Shown here: positions 44,655 through 55,208 of the stretch, one piece after another
Layout: every line of letters begins with the position of its first letter
How positions within the stretch are numbered: the first letter of the stretch is position 1
NCBI GenBank assembly: GCA_023627715.1
Contig: JAMAHW010000096.1
Location: forward strand, 62,001-126,000
Origin: Periconia sp. R9002
Lineage: Eukaryota; Ascomycota; Dothideomycetes; Pleosporales; Periconiaceae
Direction of reading: 5' to 3'
Length of the DNA: 64,000 nt
Translations under genes and position numbers: made by a program
The notes under the pieces: model-generated
Told to the model about the DNA's origin: nothing
What the model saw: the letters and a program-made list of their open reading frames with translations, nothing else
Database searches by the model: none

Positions 44655-45248
44655 TTAGGGAAATGTGATCTTTGGATGTTTGATCTCATAGGTAATAATG
44701 GACAACTTGTCACTTGGTGGTGCCAAAAGGTCACCGACGTAAAGTCCTTCCAGTAGCTCAGCGTGACTAGGCCCAATGTCAATTTGAATCCGTCGCAGTT
44801 GGTTCTTCGTTGGGTTACCACGACCCCCCTCTACGGCATAGAAAGGTACACCTTGTGCGGTGTGTCCCCATACTGTAACGTCGATGGATTGGTAGAAATC
44901 ACCAACTTCTGTATTAGTCTGACTAACTTCTGCAATACTGATGAAGGTTTCATTGAGCTTTGGACCACTGAAAGATGAACCGGCAATGACGTTGTAGACT
45001 GTAAATAAGACTATGAGCAAAAGTGCCGAGCAGAATGTTTCCAAGACACGTGCGGACAACGTACTGGTCTTGTTGCCACCTGAATTTGGAACGGTGATTG
45101 CACCCTTGACGTCCAGTATGGCTGTTGTTGTCCATGCGTAATCCACGGAGAGAGGGTTAAGAGGTGCTTGCCTGTTCTCTAAGAAGCTAGTACCAGATAC
45201 CAGCTGGGCAGTAGATGTCACAAGGGCCAAAAGAGAGAGTTTGGGCAT
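44655..45248 (-). CDS. secreted DUF3237-like protein
   Basis: Exons 45248-45050 and 44998-44655 with a 51-bp intron (GTGTCT...TTACAG); 180 aa. The intron length is a multiple of three, so the unspliced frame also stays open (197 aa), but it would insert a hydrophobic stretch into the domain. The start is the ATG at 45248, giving a signal peptide (MPKLSLLALVTSTAQLVSG). After splicing the domain reads LYNVIAGSSFSGPKLN (compare the GGTFxGPRL motif of DUF3237), a central IDVTVWGHTAQGVPFYAVEGG and a C-terminal EGLYVGDLLAP...IITYEI, matching the order of conserved blocks I recall for DUF3237. Function of the family is unknown. Extracellular by prediction. Confidence 0.68.
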   Translation of the reverse strand: MPKLSLLALVTSTAQLVSGTSFLENRQAPLNPLSVDYAWTTTAILDVKGAITVPNSGGNKTSTLSARVLETFCSALLLIVLFTVYNVIAGSSFSGPKLNETFISIAEVSQTNTEVGDFYQSIDVTVWGHTAQGVPFYAVEGGRGNPTKNQLRRIQIDIGPSHAELLEGLYVGDLLAPPSDKLSIITYEIKHPKITFP

Positions 45249-46924
45249 GTTTGCAACTTTGCAGTGAGGCACAACCGGGATGAGAGTGAGTGAGAATGAA
45301 TTCGAGTTCTGAAATGTTGACTGCGACCTCCATAGTACTGGCTCTCAATGAAGGCGACGCAGACGTGGCTTAATATAAGTTTCTTCTTAGTGTCGATACC
45401 CAGGGTAGCAATAGTCTGATGATCCAAAATGTATTCATGAATTTTTCTGTCATGCATGCTCCGTCGCGGGCATGGATAGCAGGTCCCAGCCGACGCCATC
45501 ACACATTGTAGAGCATATTTCCACGTCAGTTCGCATGCCTGTAGTGAGAGACCCTTCTTAACTGCTAAGAAATTACGGAAATTGGCTTTTCATAGTCTTA
45601 CTATTATCGCCTTGAACGTGAAGAAAATGTCAGGCCAGGAGAATCCATCACGGACCCATGCACAGATAAAGGAGTAGTTCACAAGCAATGAAGACAATCC
45701 GACGTAGTGTAACATGGTAGCAATATGCAGCCCTACGAAAGTAATCAACAGCACCAGCTCAATTGAAATACTCCTCGCCGCTAGAGATGCATTGAAACAT
45801 TCCAACGTGCAAGGCATGGGTTACGCTCAACGATGGGAGTACTTACTGTAGTTCTGATTCATGCATCTGTTATTAATCATCAAAGGCTTTACCCCAATCG
45901 GTATTTAATATTTGTGAAGTACCTCGGCCTTTGCGGACATTGCAGATGCAATCCATGGGTGTCGTGGAAATTTTCACAACTTTTGGAAAAGTTGACGCCA
46001 GCATAATTCTTTTCTTTCCATGCTTAGCGACTGATGGCTGCTATGCATGTGAGCCTCATTAAACAGTATACTTGTTAATTTAGGCAAGGATAAGAAGAAC
46101 CATGTATGTATTGTCTCTGTATCACCGATATGTGAGTATCCAAAGTATTATATCAGCCTCTAAGTGCCAAGGGAGGCGACCCAAAGAAGAAATTGGTGTT
46201 GTCTATACTGTACCGCCACCCATATATTACACATGCTGATACTGATGCATAAGCCATCAGTAATCTATCATCTGACACTAGCTATCTGATCGGAATTGGC
46301 ATATGGCGATTCTGATGATGCTGACTCGGCTGCACTCCCTTTTTGGGATAGAACGGCCACAAAATGAGAAAATTGAGAGAGGAATGGAGACACCATCAGA
46401 AAATCTCATACCCACACTACTCAGGAGTTGACACCAACGAGACTGGCCGTGTTTTGCATCACAGTAGGGCCTATGCTTCAATTTATAGAAAGATGCATAA
46501 AAGCGCAGCTAGGCTTGCGGATGGCATACCACCACGTAGGGGACCTCAATTGCCATCCCCGGCAAAAGTTCTTCGAGGCGACACATCCCATGGGCTACAT
46601 CCAGATCTGTATTTGCAGTTTTTACTTTGATATATATCAGACTACGATGAGTTTCCCCTCATTTCACCACGGCCACTTAAAACCCGAAACAATAGCTGCA
46701 GTCCTGGGTCTGTAAGCTGTGCTGGTCCTGTACATGCAATTGCAATTCTGGCCAATGGGATCAGCCAATATCGGTTCTCCGTAAACCCAATTTTCCGGTA
46801 TTGCGTGCATTAATCCATGCCGAATATTATATATCATACGAACATGAAGGTGATTTTGTAGGCCAGGAGTAAGATTATATCTGTGTCAATTATACATAAA
46901 AAGAAACTCAGCAAACCTTGAATT
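45249..46924. other. intergenic, no supported gene
   Basis: A minus frame at 45590-45817 (75 codons, hydrophobic middle) could be a membrane-protein fragment, and plus frames at 46364-46715 overlap each other; none has domain or splice support. Confidence 0.4.
45391..45413 (+). repeat. isolated copy of the MITE terminal arm
   Basis: TGT followed by CGATACCCAGGGTAGCAATA, then GTCTGATGATCC. It matches the left arm of the element at 2541 over the core and part of the extension. It is in left-end orientation and no right arm follows nearby. It lies about 145 nt upstream of the DUF3237-like start, just beyond a TATA-like ACTTATATTAAG on the minus strand. Confidence 0.65.
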
Positions 46925-47994
46925 CTATTGCGAAGCCATACTCTCGGGGAGATTTGCAATGGCATCCTTAACACGAGGAATCTTCTCTTCAAGAACATCA
47001 ACGACCTCTGTCCACATTGCCTTTTGCAAGATCCTGCCCTCATCGCCGGTAATGTATATGCCAGGTCTATTGTATTGGTCAGCGTATCGCCACTACTCTC
47101 TTTTTTTAGGTCAACTCACACCCCATAATTTCCATCTGCACCCCACCACCGTCCATGTGAATCCTCTCCTAAAGTCGATGCACCGACAACCACGCGAGCA
47201 CCATTTTCTGCCGGTCTCAAGAGTAAGAAAGAGCCAATTTTCTTGAGGATGGACCATAGAGTGGTGTTAAAATCCCTCAAAACGTCACTCCGACATCCAC
47301 CGGGGCACACATCATTGACAATGACTGTCGGTTTGCCACTGGCATTGATACAGCGATAAGCCAGCTCTCTTGTGACCCACATCATGAATAACTTAGAAGT
47401 TGCATGTTGTTGAAACGATCCTATGCCAAGGTCACTGTTGTATTTGTGTAGGAGTTGATTTTTGTCGTGAGATGTCAATTGCACATTGATGTGTGCCGTC
47501 GATGTGACTACAACCAAATGTGCCAACGATCCTGCAGATCGGGATGATTGCAATTTTGGAGCGAGGAGGATCGCCAAGAGCGCAGTCCCGAGAGTGTTGA
47601 CTTGAAGATTGTTCTCCCATCCTGTTGCAGACAGTGTGAAGGTGGTATTGAGGAGACCCGCGTTAAGAATGGCGACATCGAGGTTGCCCAAACTCGCAGC
47701 TCGGTTAGCAAATGCATCAATACTTCCGAAGCTACTCATGTCCAATTGCCATACTTGGACAATCCCCGGCCTCCCTGTCGCTTTTTCAATATGTGCTTTT
47801 GCTATTTCGCCATTCTCCAGACTTCGGACGCCCAAAATCACGGTTGAAGCGGCGAGTTGAACGTATTTGAGGGCGGTTGCATAGCCCACACCAGTATTTG
47901 CCCCTGTCACGATGACGGTTTTGCCTTCGAAAGTTGTCGTGATTTGCTGAGGGGGAAATAACTTGGTCTTGAGAACGAACAAGGGGTTAGCCAT
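46925..47994 (-). CDS. short-chain dehydrogenase/reductase with altered catalytic site
   Basis: Exons 47994-47120 and 47066-46925, 53-bp intron (GTGAGT...AATAG); 338 aa. Seen: the Rossmann motif TGANTGVG (residues 30-37), NAG at 111-113, and Ser165 in VVTSTAH. At the place of the catalytic YxxxK the protein has HATSK, so His197 replaces Tyr with Lys201 kept. The family (retinol-dehydrogenase-like SDRs, NAD(P)-dependent oxidoreductases) normally needs this Tyr as acid/base, so activity may be lost or changed. The C-terminal exon supplies a normal end (PGIYITGDEG, then a helix). There is no signal peptide, so cytosolic. It is head-to-head with a Zn2Cys6 factor 472 bp away. A plus-strand TATATATA lies about 145 nt upstream. 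Confidence 0.87.
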
Positions 47995-48466
47995 ACCGTA
48001 AGAACTTTGTTGGAGAAATTAAGATCCGGAAGGAGGCAGATAAATAAAAGAGAATGATCCACTGATTATGATACAATGATTAAGATGGAAGTCGTTGTTC
48101 TGTGCAAGTTTGATAGATTTTCCCGCAATTGAAGATCTTATATATATCAATAGGGGAGTTGGAAAGTAGTCGCACCTACTATCGCACGGAAATGACAGAG
48201 CAGTGAATCTCCGAGGACACCGTTGAGTGAGCATCTTGCTATGTACTGCTAGAAGGGTCGGGAAACCCGACATTCCGAATTCTTTGCACTAGTTCCAACA
48301 ACGGTTAAGTGCGTGGATTAGAGTGACTTAAGCAGGCTAGTCCTGTCGGGTCGGGATGGCCGCCGCTGCCGCCGCTTATGTCCAACGGACACATCGGATA
48401 CTCCGCAGGAAGCCATCCCCTCATCATAATTAGTTGGCCCATGTTTTTGTACACGATCGAACGATC
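47995..48466. other. shared divergent promoter (SDR / Zn2Cys6)
   Basis: 472 bp between the two start codons, with a GC-rich patch rich in CCGCCG-type triplets at about 48355-48375 and CGG triplets nearby, which could serve as Zn2Cys6 sites. Confidence 0.45.
48137..48147 (-). promoter_or_regulatory. TATA box in the SDR / Zn2Cys6 divergent promoter
   Basis: TTATATATATC about 145 nt upstream of the SDR start. The rest of the 472-bp region has no other obvious motif. Confidence 0.4.
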
Positions 48467-50791
48467 ATGATGAACGCACCAGAAGAACCGTCAAGAATAG
48501 ATCTGCGGATAAAGAGGCGAGCGTGCTTTAACTGCACCACGGCCAAGGTCAAGTGCACTTCTGCTTCGTTAGGCGCAGAAACATGCGAACGATGTGAAAG
48601 GTTAGGGAAAGGATGCGTCTATAAGCCTTCTTCTGAAACAAGAAGAAATCAGAGAGAGGCCTCGTAAGTGCCAAAGTTCAATTGTCCGCATGTTTCTTGT
48701 GGGATGGAAGGTCTATGAGTGCATTTGGAATGGCCATGCACACAAAAAACCATTCGAGTTTGTGATGAGACGCCTCGCTTTGACTCCTGCACCCTACTGA
48801 ATGAACCAAGTGGAGTTGGTTGGGAAATATTACTGGGCTTGTTAGTGACTGAGGACACGCTTGATATACCTTATTCATGTCCCCAATCCAGGAAAAGCTA
48901 ACACCTCATCAGATCTACCAAGAGACTCGAGGAGAAGGTGGAGTTGCTGTCCGCGAAAGTAGCTACCCTGACACAACATGTCCATTCAACCTCATTTCAA
49001 GGACTCCAGAGCAATCGCTCTACCGCCAATCTTCCTGATTCCAGCTTCGCATCCTCGCATCAAGGAACTCACTTTGCGTCTTGCGAATCCGTACCCAGAT
49101 CTAGGGAGACTCATCCCGATAACATCATAAACATTTTTCTACGCGATCTAGGAGGCTTGTCCGTTGCGGATCGTCGACTGGGGACTTTCCGGAAAAGTTT
49201 CGTCACCTACTTTCCATTTGTAGTCGTGCTTCCTGCCGTCAGTATAGAAGCTTTTCAACGAGACAATCCCTTCCTGTTCATGTGTATCATGGCCGTAACT
49301 TCTTTTGAAGATCCCACACTACAGCGCCGATTAGGGCAGGAGGTCAGGAAACAGATTTGCGATCGCTTAGTGATGAGTGGTGAAGTGAGTATGGACCTTT
49401 TACAAGGACTTTTGGTATTCGTGGCTTGGTATCAATACTTCTGTGTGCCTGGAAAACACCAGTATTTCCTTATGCTGCAGCTCTGTATTAACTTGTGCCA
49501 CGAGTTGAGGTTGGATTTGAACGACAAGGGGAAAAGAGGCCTAGAGGATGCTCCGAGGGAAATGGCGCGAAATCCGGCAGAGATGAGAGCTCTTCTTGGA
49601 ACATATTATCTATCATCCATGTATGTTCTACCTATACAACGACTTCCATTCTTTCGACGTTGAGCTGACAAGCAACCAACTGAAATAAGAGTATCCATGG
49701 CGTTGAGAAAACGGACGATTATGCACTACACATCCTTTATGAAGGATTGCTGCACATTCCTTTTACAACGTCGCGAAGTTTCCAGCGATGAACTGATCAG
49801 ATCCTTTGTCGACATCCAAATCCTCCAGAGGAAGATTAACGACGCTTTCTGCTACCATGATCCATCCACCTGCGAAATAAGGGGAGAATACGCACTCCCT
49901 ATCATCGTTGATTCCTTCTCACGTGAAATTGATCGGCTCAAGAAGGAAATTGGCTTTACCAACAGAAATGCGATCCTGGGCCAACATCTTCACTTCCTAC
50001 AAGTCTGGATTCGTGAAGTTGCGATGTATCACGAACTTTGGCAAAGCATATATGTGCTTGCACGACCCACTCAATCAGAGACTGACCACTCCATTCCGTT
50101 CTCAAGACAGCGGAGTGCTATGCTGTGGCAACTCATCGCAGCCACTATCTCGTTTCATGATTGGTGTCTGTCGGTTGAGAATGCTGAGCTACGCCATTTT
50201 CCCATGTCCTGGTGGACTGAACTTTCTTACGTCTTTATCCTTCAAATCAAGACTGTTTTCCTCGAAAGTGAGAGTGCTATTATCGCCGGAAAAGAACAGA
50301 TGAATCGATGGCAAGATGACGAAAAGGAATTGCTAGCAGCTAAATTCAGAAGGGCTGCTGAAGTGGAAGTCAGAATATCGCAGACGCTAGATAGGTATAT
50401 CGGGAAACTAGCCACGGTGACGGCGCAGATCGTGAATGACGGCGTCAACAGGGAGATGGTATACAACTTTGGGGTCCTACTCAAAAGCATACAATCTGGG
50501 TATGAAAGCCGAATCAATGCCATGAATACTAGACTGGCGCCGGGACACCCTGAAACGCAACAGAGACAGTCATACTTTGCGCGTCCATTATATCCAGAGG
50601 GCATGAGTACAGAAACAGACATGCAGGGATTGATGTCGCCAGCAGCTAACGTGGATCCTGCGGGCCTAGAAATAGATGACGCGCAGAGTGCTTTTGCAAG
50701 GCAGCTGGACTTGCAACTTGACGATGTGGTATGGGACGCGATGATGAATGAATTTTCATTTTTCACGCCTCATGATGGACCATTTATCTGA
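48467..50791 (+). CDS. Zn2Cys6 transcription factor
   Basis: Exons 48467-48663, 48913-49620 and 49690-50791; introns of 249 bp (GTAAGT...CATCAG) and 69 bp (GTATGT...ATAAG); 668 aa. The first intron is much longer than any other here but restores the frame exactly (EAS to STKRLEEKVELLSAKV). Cluster: C20-x2-C23-x6-C30-x9-C40-x2-C43-x6-C50, then a basic linker and a coiled-coil helix. The second intron restores YYLSSIVSMALRK, a usual sequence in this family just before the middle homology domain's end. The C-terminus is acidic and aromatic (DDVVWDAMMNEFSFF), a plausible activation region. The start could also be the second ATG at 48470. The divergent SDR gene is the likeliest, though unproven, target. 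Confidence 0.88.
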
Positions 50792-50905
50792 TGCAGATTA
50801 GGGGCAACGCCGAGTTTATATGTATACATGTTGTAGTAACCAAATGTTTTCATCTCTACACGTGAGCTATGTATGTACATATGTACATGTACGCTAGACT
50901 AAAGG

Positions 50906-51330
50906 TCAACGTCGGAGACGCCGAGAACGGCCTGCTACGCGGCTTCCCGGTCGGTGCGGTCGTGAGAGTGTGACACGGCATAGATGGATATGCCATAGGG
51001 ACAGCCGGGGTGCCAACGCAGCGACCCACCCAGCGATGTGAGCGTCGCGTCGGCGTAGGCGCGGTTGCGCGCGAACTTTATATTGGGCCCGCCACGCACG
51101 AGTCCCCCTCGTGATGTTTGGCTGCCGAGGTCGCCAATGTCCCCTCGGGCCGCCTCCGCACCCGCAACGACGATGCGCGCCTCCAAGCCCAGCAGTGCGG
51201 CGCACAGCAAGCCGACCGTCAGTTGATGGCCCATCAGCGGGGCGTGCGAAACACCGATGCCCGTGAGCAAATCGATGGGCTCGGCTCGCTTGACGGCTTG
51301 TCCAGATCCAGCCCCAACTCCAAATCAAGT
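50906..51330 (-). other. GC-rich island with an open frame of unknown nature
   Basis: By eye clearly richer in G+C than both flanks. A minus frame is open over about 120 codons to a stop at 50935 (LLTGIGVSHAPLMGHQLTVG, AALLGLEARIVVAGAEAARG, then RGGPNIKFARNRAYADATLT and HDRTDREAA). It reads like real coding sequence, Ala/Gly/Arg-rich, but I do not recognise a family and it has no convincing start. A second frame (Arg-rich) is open too, as expected at high GC. It directly follows a decayed ankyrin gene on the same strand. It may be a horizontally acquired piece or the conserved remnant of a larger gene. Confidence 0.4.
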
Positions 51331-51390
51331 GTCATCGAGGCCTTGGTCATGCAATTCGTCGATGCAGTTGTCTGGATGTGCTAGCAGAAG

Positions 51391-51697
51391 CTAGACTGTA
51401 TCCTTGTGTCCGTATTTGTCAGCTATCGTTAGAGGCGTTTCGAGAAAGTGGTTTTTAGAGTTGTGGGCGGTGTGAGAGTGATTTGACAGCAGTTTGGCTA
51501 CATCTACGTGACCATTGTTCGCAGCATGAGATAGCGGAGTATCACCGTGTCGATTAACCGAGTTGGAATTGACTGTTCATTTTGAGCTGCATTGGACAAT
51601 GGTGCGTGACCGAATGCATCTACCGAATCAATACCGTCGTTGGGGAAACTCCCCCATCAAAATTTTCACGATGGCAGGATGGCCTCTTTCTCATTCT
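51391..51697 (-). pseudogene. decayed ankyrin-repeat gene
   Basis: Minus-strand fragments in different frames read ERGHPAIVKILM, then (one frameshift) SFPNDGIDSVDAFGHAPLSN, then (a second frameshift with about 13 residues lost from a repeat) NSVNRHGDTPLSHAANNGHV, then DVAKLLSNHS...LETPLTIADKYGHKDTV and a TAG at 51391. G-x-TPL-x-x-A and GH-x-x-V-x-x-LL blocks identify ankyrin repeats. A TGA precedes the first block. At least three lesions show this is a relic. Upstream sequence to 51860 has an open minus frame that might hold more diverged repeats but cannot be read confidently. Confidence 0.6.
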
Positions 51698-53346
51698 GGA
51701 TTTCCGAAGAATCTGCGGTGCAAAAAATGAATTGGAAAGCCAAATCCTGGCATACACCAGCCAGATAGGACAAAACCGTTCTTCGATCCCTGCACCTGGC
51801 GTTGAGATAGATTTTTCGTCTGAAGAGGACGTGTTGGAACCGCAAATTTTCCAATATTACTGCCTATGAAAGCAAATAAAGGCTATTGATGGGTTTGATA
51901 AGGGTAGTTTTAGGGTATTCGATGTTTCCATTGCATTGACCATACTTTGGGCAGGATGGTTCATCATCTGCATTTTCACAAGATCATTGCTCTGTCGCCG
52001 GTTCCAAGAGTTCTAGAGTTCAAGTTGGATGAGCTTGTGAAGGCCCCGTTTGGCGAGAATGTAAGAAAGACTCTGATAAAAACTTATGTAATTCGATTCG
52101 CGCTCTTTTCATATCCGAAGAAGATTGTGTACGAAGATGATTTTGGGGGATCCTGGCCGCATCAGCAGCGTCTGTATTGCAAAGCATAGAATCCTCTGCA
52201 TAGTCGAGAACGGAAAACTGTCGGATTGTAGACCTTCCCTCCACGAAATTACTGAATCCACCCTAAATCGCCGAGCTGAAAACGACATATGCGGCAAAAA
52301 AACAAGGAGAAAATCAAGGATGAGAAAGGTAGTCTTGATTAAAGAACCAAAATTTCTAACCATCAGTCCTCAATAGCGTTGGAGAGGATCGTAGAAAACA
52401 TTGACGCGTGGAGACGCATCACAGCGCCAGTGATCTCCTCTCTAGGCTCGAAAAAACCTTGCACCGAAACCAACCCCCCCAAAACACTTTCATCTTTTTA
52501 TAGTGTTGTTTTGCACGGGTGGATATAATCCTCAGCACTACGGTATTATAAACTTATCTGAAACTGATATTTCCACCCGCGGTTCCGGAAAATTAGACCG
52601 TACTCAGACACTCTCACGGTCGGTCAGGTCTTTTACAACAACGCCGTCTTCCTCGACCCCGGCCACTCTGTACGTTGCAAACTGTCAACTATGAATCAGA
52701 CCGTGGCATCCCTGGATCGAAATCTATCGGGCGGAATACGAGGTCACTGCGTGTGCTCAAACTCATTGAGAGATCTCTCTCAGTATCACTTGCATGTAGC
52801 CACTATTCGAGCACAAGATCGAAAGTTCGACGACGCCGCTGAGCAAACATCGTATCTATTCTCTACTGCGCCAGAATCAATGTTAAAAACTCGTAAGCAA
52901 AGCACTAGGCTGCCTGCTTCCAAGATACATACACACAAGGCCTTGAACATTGGTCGCGAGCAGGCAATCATAATTTATAAGTTATGTCGTGGGTGAACCC
53001 ACAAAATTGGGGGCACTAGACATTTCAATGCTGATGGTTTTTTGTAAGTCGGAATAAGTCAATGAATAGTGCTTTTATCCAATGATCGAAAATTTTGTTG
53101 TCTTTGCAAAAGATAACTATAATCACTTGCGATATTAATACTGTATAAAGTTACGGGAACGTCCTCAACTGGGACGTACATACAGGTAAGTATTTCGTAT
53201 ATGATTGAGGAGGTTAGATGGTGACTATGGAACAGATTATAATAATACTATCGGAATACAGCGAAATGATAACGAAGCAAGGCCAAAATAGTTCTGTGAT
53301 ACAGGTTTTCATTTTCATATAAAACCCTCATAGTGTTCTGCTAAAT
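51698..53346. other. gene-poor stretch, possible fragments
   Basis: A plus frame at about 52570-52996 (IRPYSDTLTVGQVFYNNAVF onward) is open for about 140 codons but has no ATG near its start and no recognised domain. The remainder is AT-rich with short frames. Confidence 0.35.
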
Positions 53347-55208
53347 TTACAACCCTACGGCCTTCAAGAGCTTGTCGAATCTCGGAGTACCGAACCCAGT
53401 TACCGGATCCCAACCTTCCCCAGCGACAAACCCGGTTGTGTTGCATCCACGTGCGCTCCCACTGGTAACGTCCACAAAAGCCTCCTTGCCCTTTTTGTAG
53501 AGCCAAGGGTTCAAGAAGCCCAGAGTAGGTTTTCCATGTGCCAGCAACGCATCGTTCAGCAATGCAAAAATCCCGGCCGCGGCCGGTGTCGCTGCACTGG
53601 TGCCGTCCACGAGCTTTAAGGTGCCGTTAAAGATGACTGTATAGTTCACACCGTATACCGAAAGATCAGGATACGCACGACCACTTTTGTTGTACAAGCC
53701 CGCAAAATCATTGCCGATAATGTCTAGATATGATGAAACAGCAGCAGACTGCCATTCGGGCTGCGGGAAGTAGTTTGAGAAGCCTCCTCCAGTGGAAAAG
53801 CGGTTCCTGGGGTCGTACGCAGCGACTTCCGGGTTGAAGCCAACAGTTGCACCGATCGAAGTCACATAGGGGCAGCTCGATGGAAACAAAGGGGTGAACT
53901 GGGTGCGTCCATCGACATTGGACTTGCACGATCCACCGGGCTGGACGCCGCCGACGCCACCATCGCCGCTACCGAAGAGAATCGACACACCGCGTGCAGA
54001 CAGCTGGGCAAACTGCGAGCATACGACTTTGGCGTACGAGTAAGGTACTGTCTGCTCGTTGTCTTCATACGAATTGGAGATGACCTGTGGAACGAATGGC
54101 TGGTGTAACACGTAGTTCACCCACGTGATGTACGGCTCATTGTCTGGCTCCGGGTTATCTGCATCTGGGTTGAATGATTGCTCGATACCCCCTGTTGACC
54201 ACGCGAGCAATGGCGTGGGCCATGAAACGCCGAGAATGGTCTCCACGTCGAGGGCACCTTCGATACCGGTTCCCGCTGCAATCTGTGCTGGGGTCTCTGG
54301 TGTCTGTTGCAGAGTTCCATTGGCAATGGAGATCTGTCGAAAGTCGTTTGCACCAGATACAGCTTCGGGGCGATAGGTTTTTAGATAGATGGATGCATCT
54401 GATCGGTTGTTGATTTCACCAAGGTAATTAGCCAGGCCAATCTGGTTGAGACCAGGGACTTTGGGCGTATAGTCGACAGTACCGTAGAGCGTACGCAGAC
54501 ACAGTGGGGTTACTCCGCGAGTATCACAAACTTTCTCTACAGTGGGCTTGCCAGTGTACGATGGCTGAGATGCAGGCAGCTCGATATCGTCTGACACGCT
54601 GAGATACGTCTTTGCTTGAGGGAGGGTCCGTATAAATGCCGTGGTTGGTTGCACGGTTGAGATGTGCTCGTGCAAATGGAGCGGAAGACTCCATTCATGT
54701 GTACGCACAAGTTTCGAGCCGTCTTCATGCTGATATATGGAGTAATTGGTTTGCAACATCTCCTCGACCTTTGCAATTGGAAGTGTGAAGGAAAGGAAGT
54801 CTCCTGCAGGACTAACTTCAATAGCAGTAGGTGATACATGTTCATGCAACCATTCCCGCACAAGGTCAGTCGTTTCGTCCGTTGGCTTTACCAACTCGTT
54901 GATCTCAGTTAGACTAAGATGTTGTCCATAGCGAGCATGGTCGGGGTCAGAAACTAGCGTCGTAAGTTGCTGCCATCTTTTGCAAGGATCGTGAACCTAC
55001 TTTCCCACAGATGCTTCTCCAGGACATCGAATTGACTTTGTTTCACCGCAATCTGTAAACGAAGCAAATGGTCTCCGGGTGCACTACCAAGGCGCGAGAA
55101 TCCTGAGGGCACCGGGTGCGCCTCTTTGACAGTATACCTACGGCTCAGGAGGGGCTTCGCAGACGACAAGCCTAGCGAAGCCGCTAACAGGAGTATTGAA
55201 CCGCGCAT
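53347..55208 (-). CDS. secreted sedolisin (S53) protease, tripeptidyl-peptidase-like
   Basis: Exons 55208-55001 and 54953-53347 with a 47-bp intron (GTAGGT...GCTAG); 604 aa. Met1 begins a signal peptide (MRGSILLLAASLGLSSA). A Pro_kumamolisin pro-domain follows: HPVPSGFSRLG and, restored by splicing, ISDPDHARYGQHLS. The catalytic domain shows Glu301 and Asp305 in IEGALDVETI (the E-xxx-D pair), the oxyanion Asp400 in SGDGGVGG, and Ser522 in DGTSAATP. The C-terminal FVDVTSGSARGCN and WDPVTGFGTP carry the calcium-site region. Sedolisins are acid serine-carboxyl peptidases; fungal members release tripeptides from protein outside the cell. Size and motifs are complete. A TATA-like TATAATATAAG lies about 80 nt upstream on the minus strand. 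Confidence 0.92.

Noticed and set aside
45590..45817. Minus frame with a hydrophobic stretch, possibly a membrane-protein exon
   Set aside because: Only 75 codons, no motif, no splice partners that extend it; left as intergenic.
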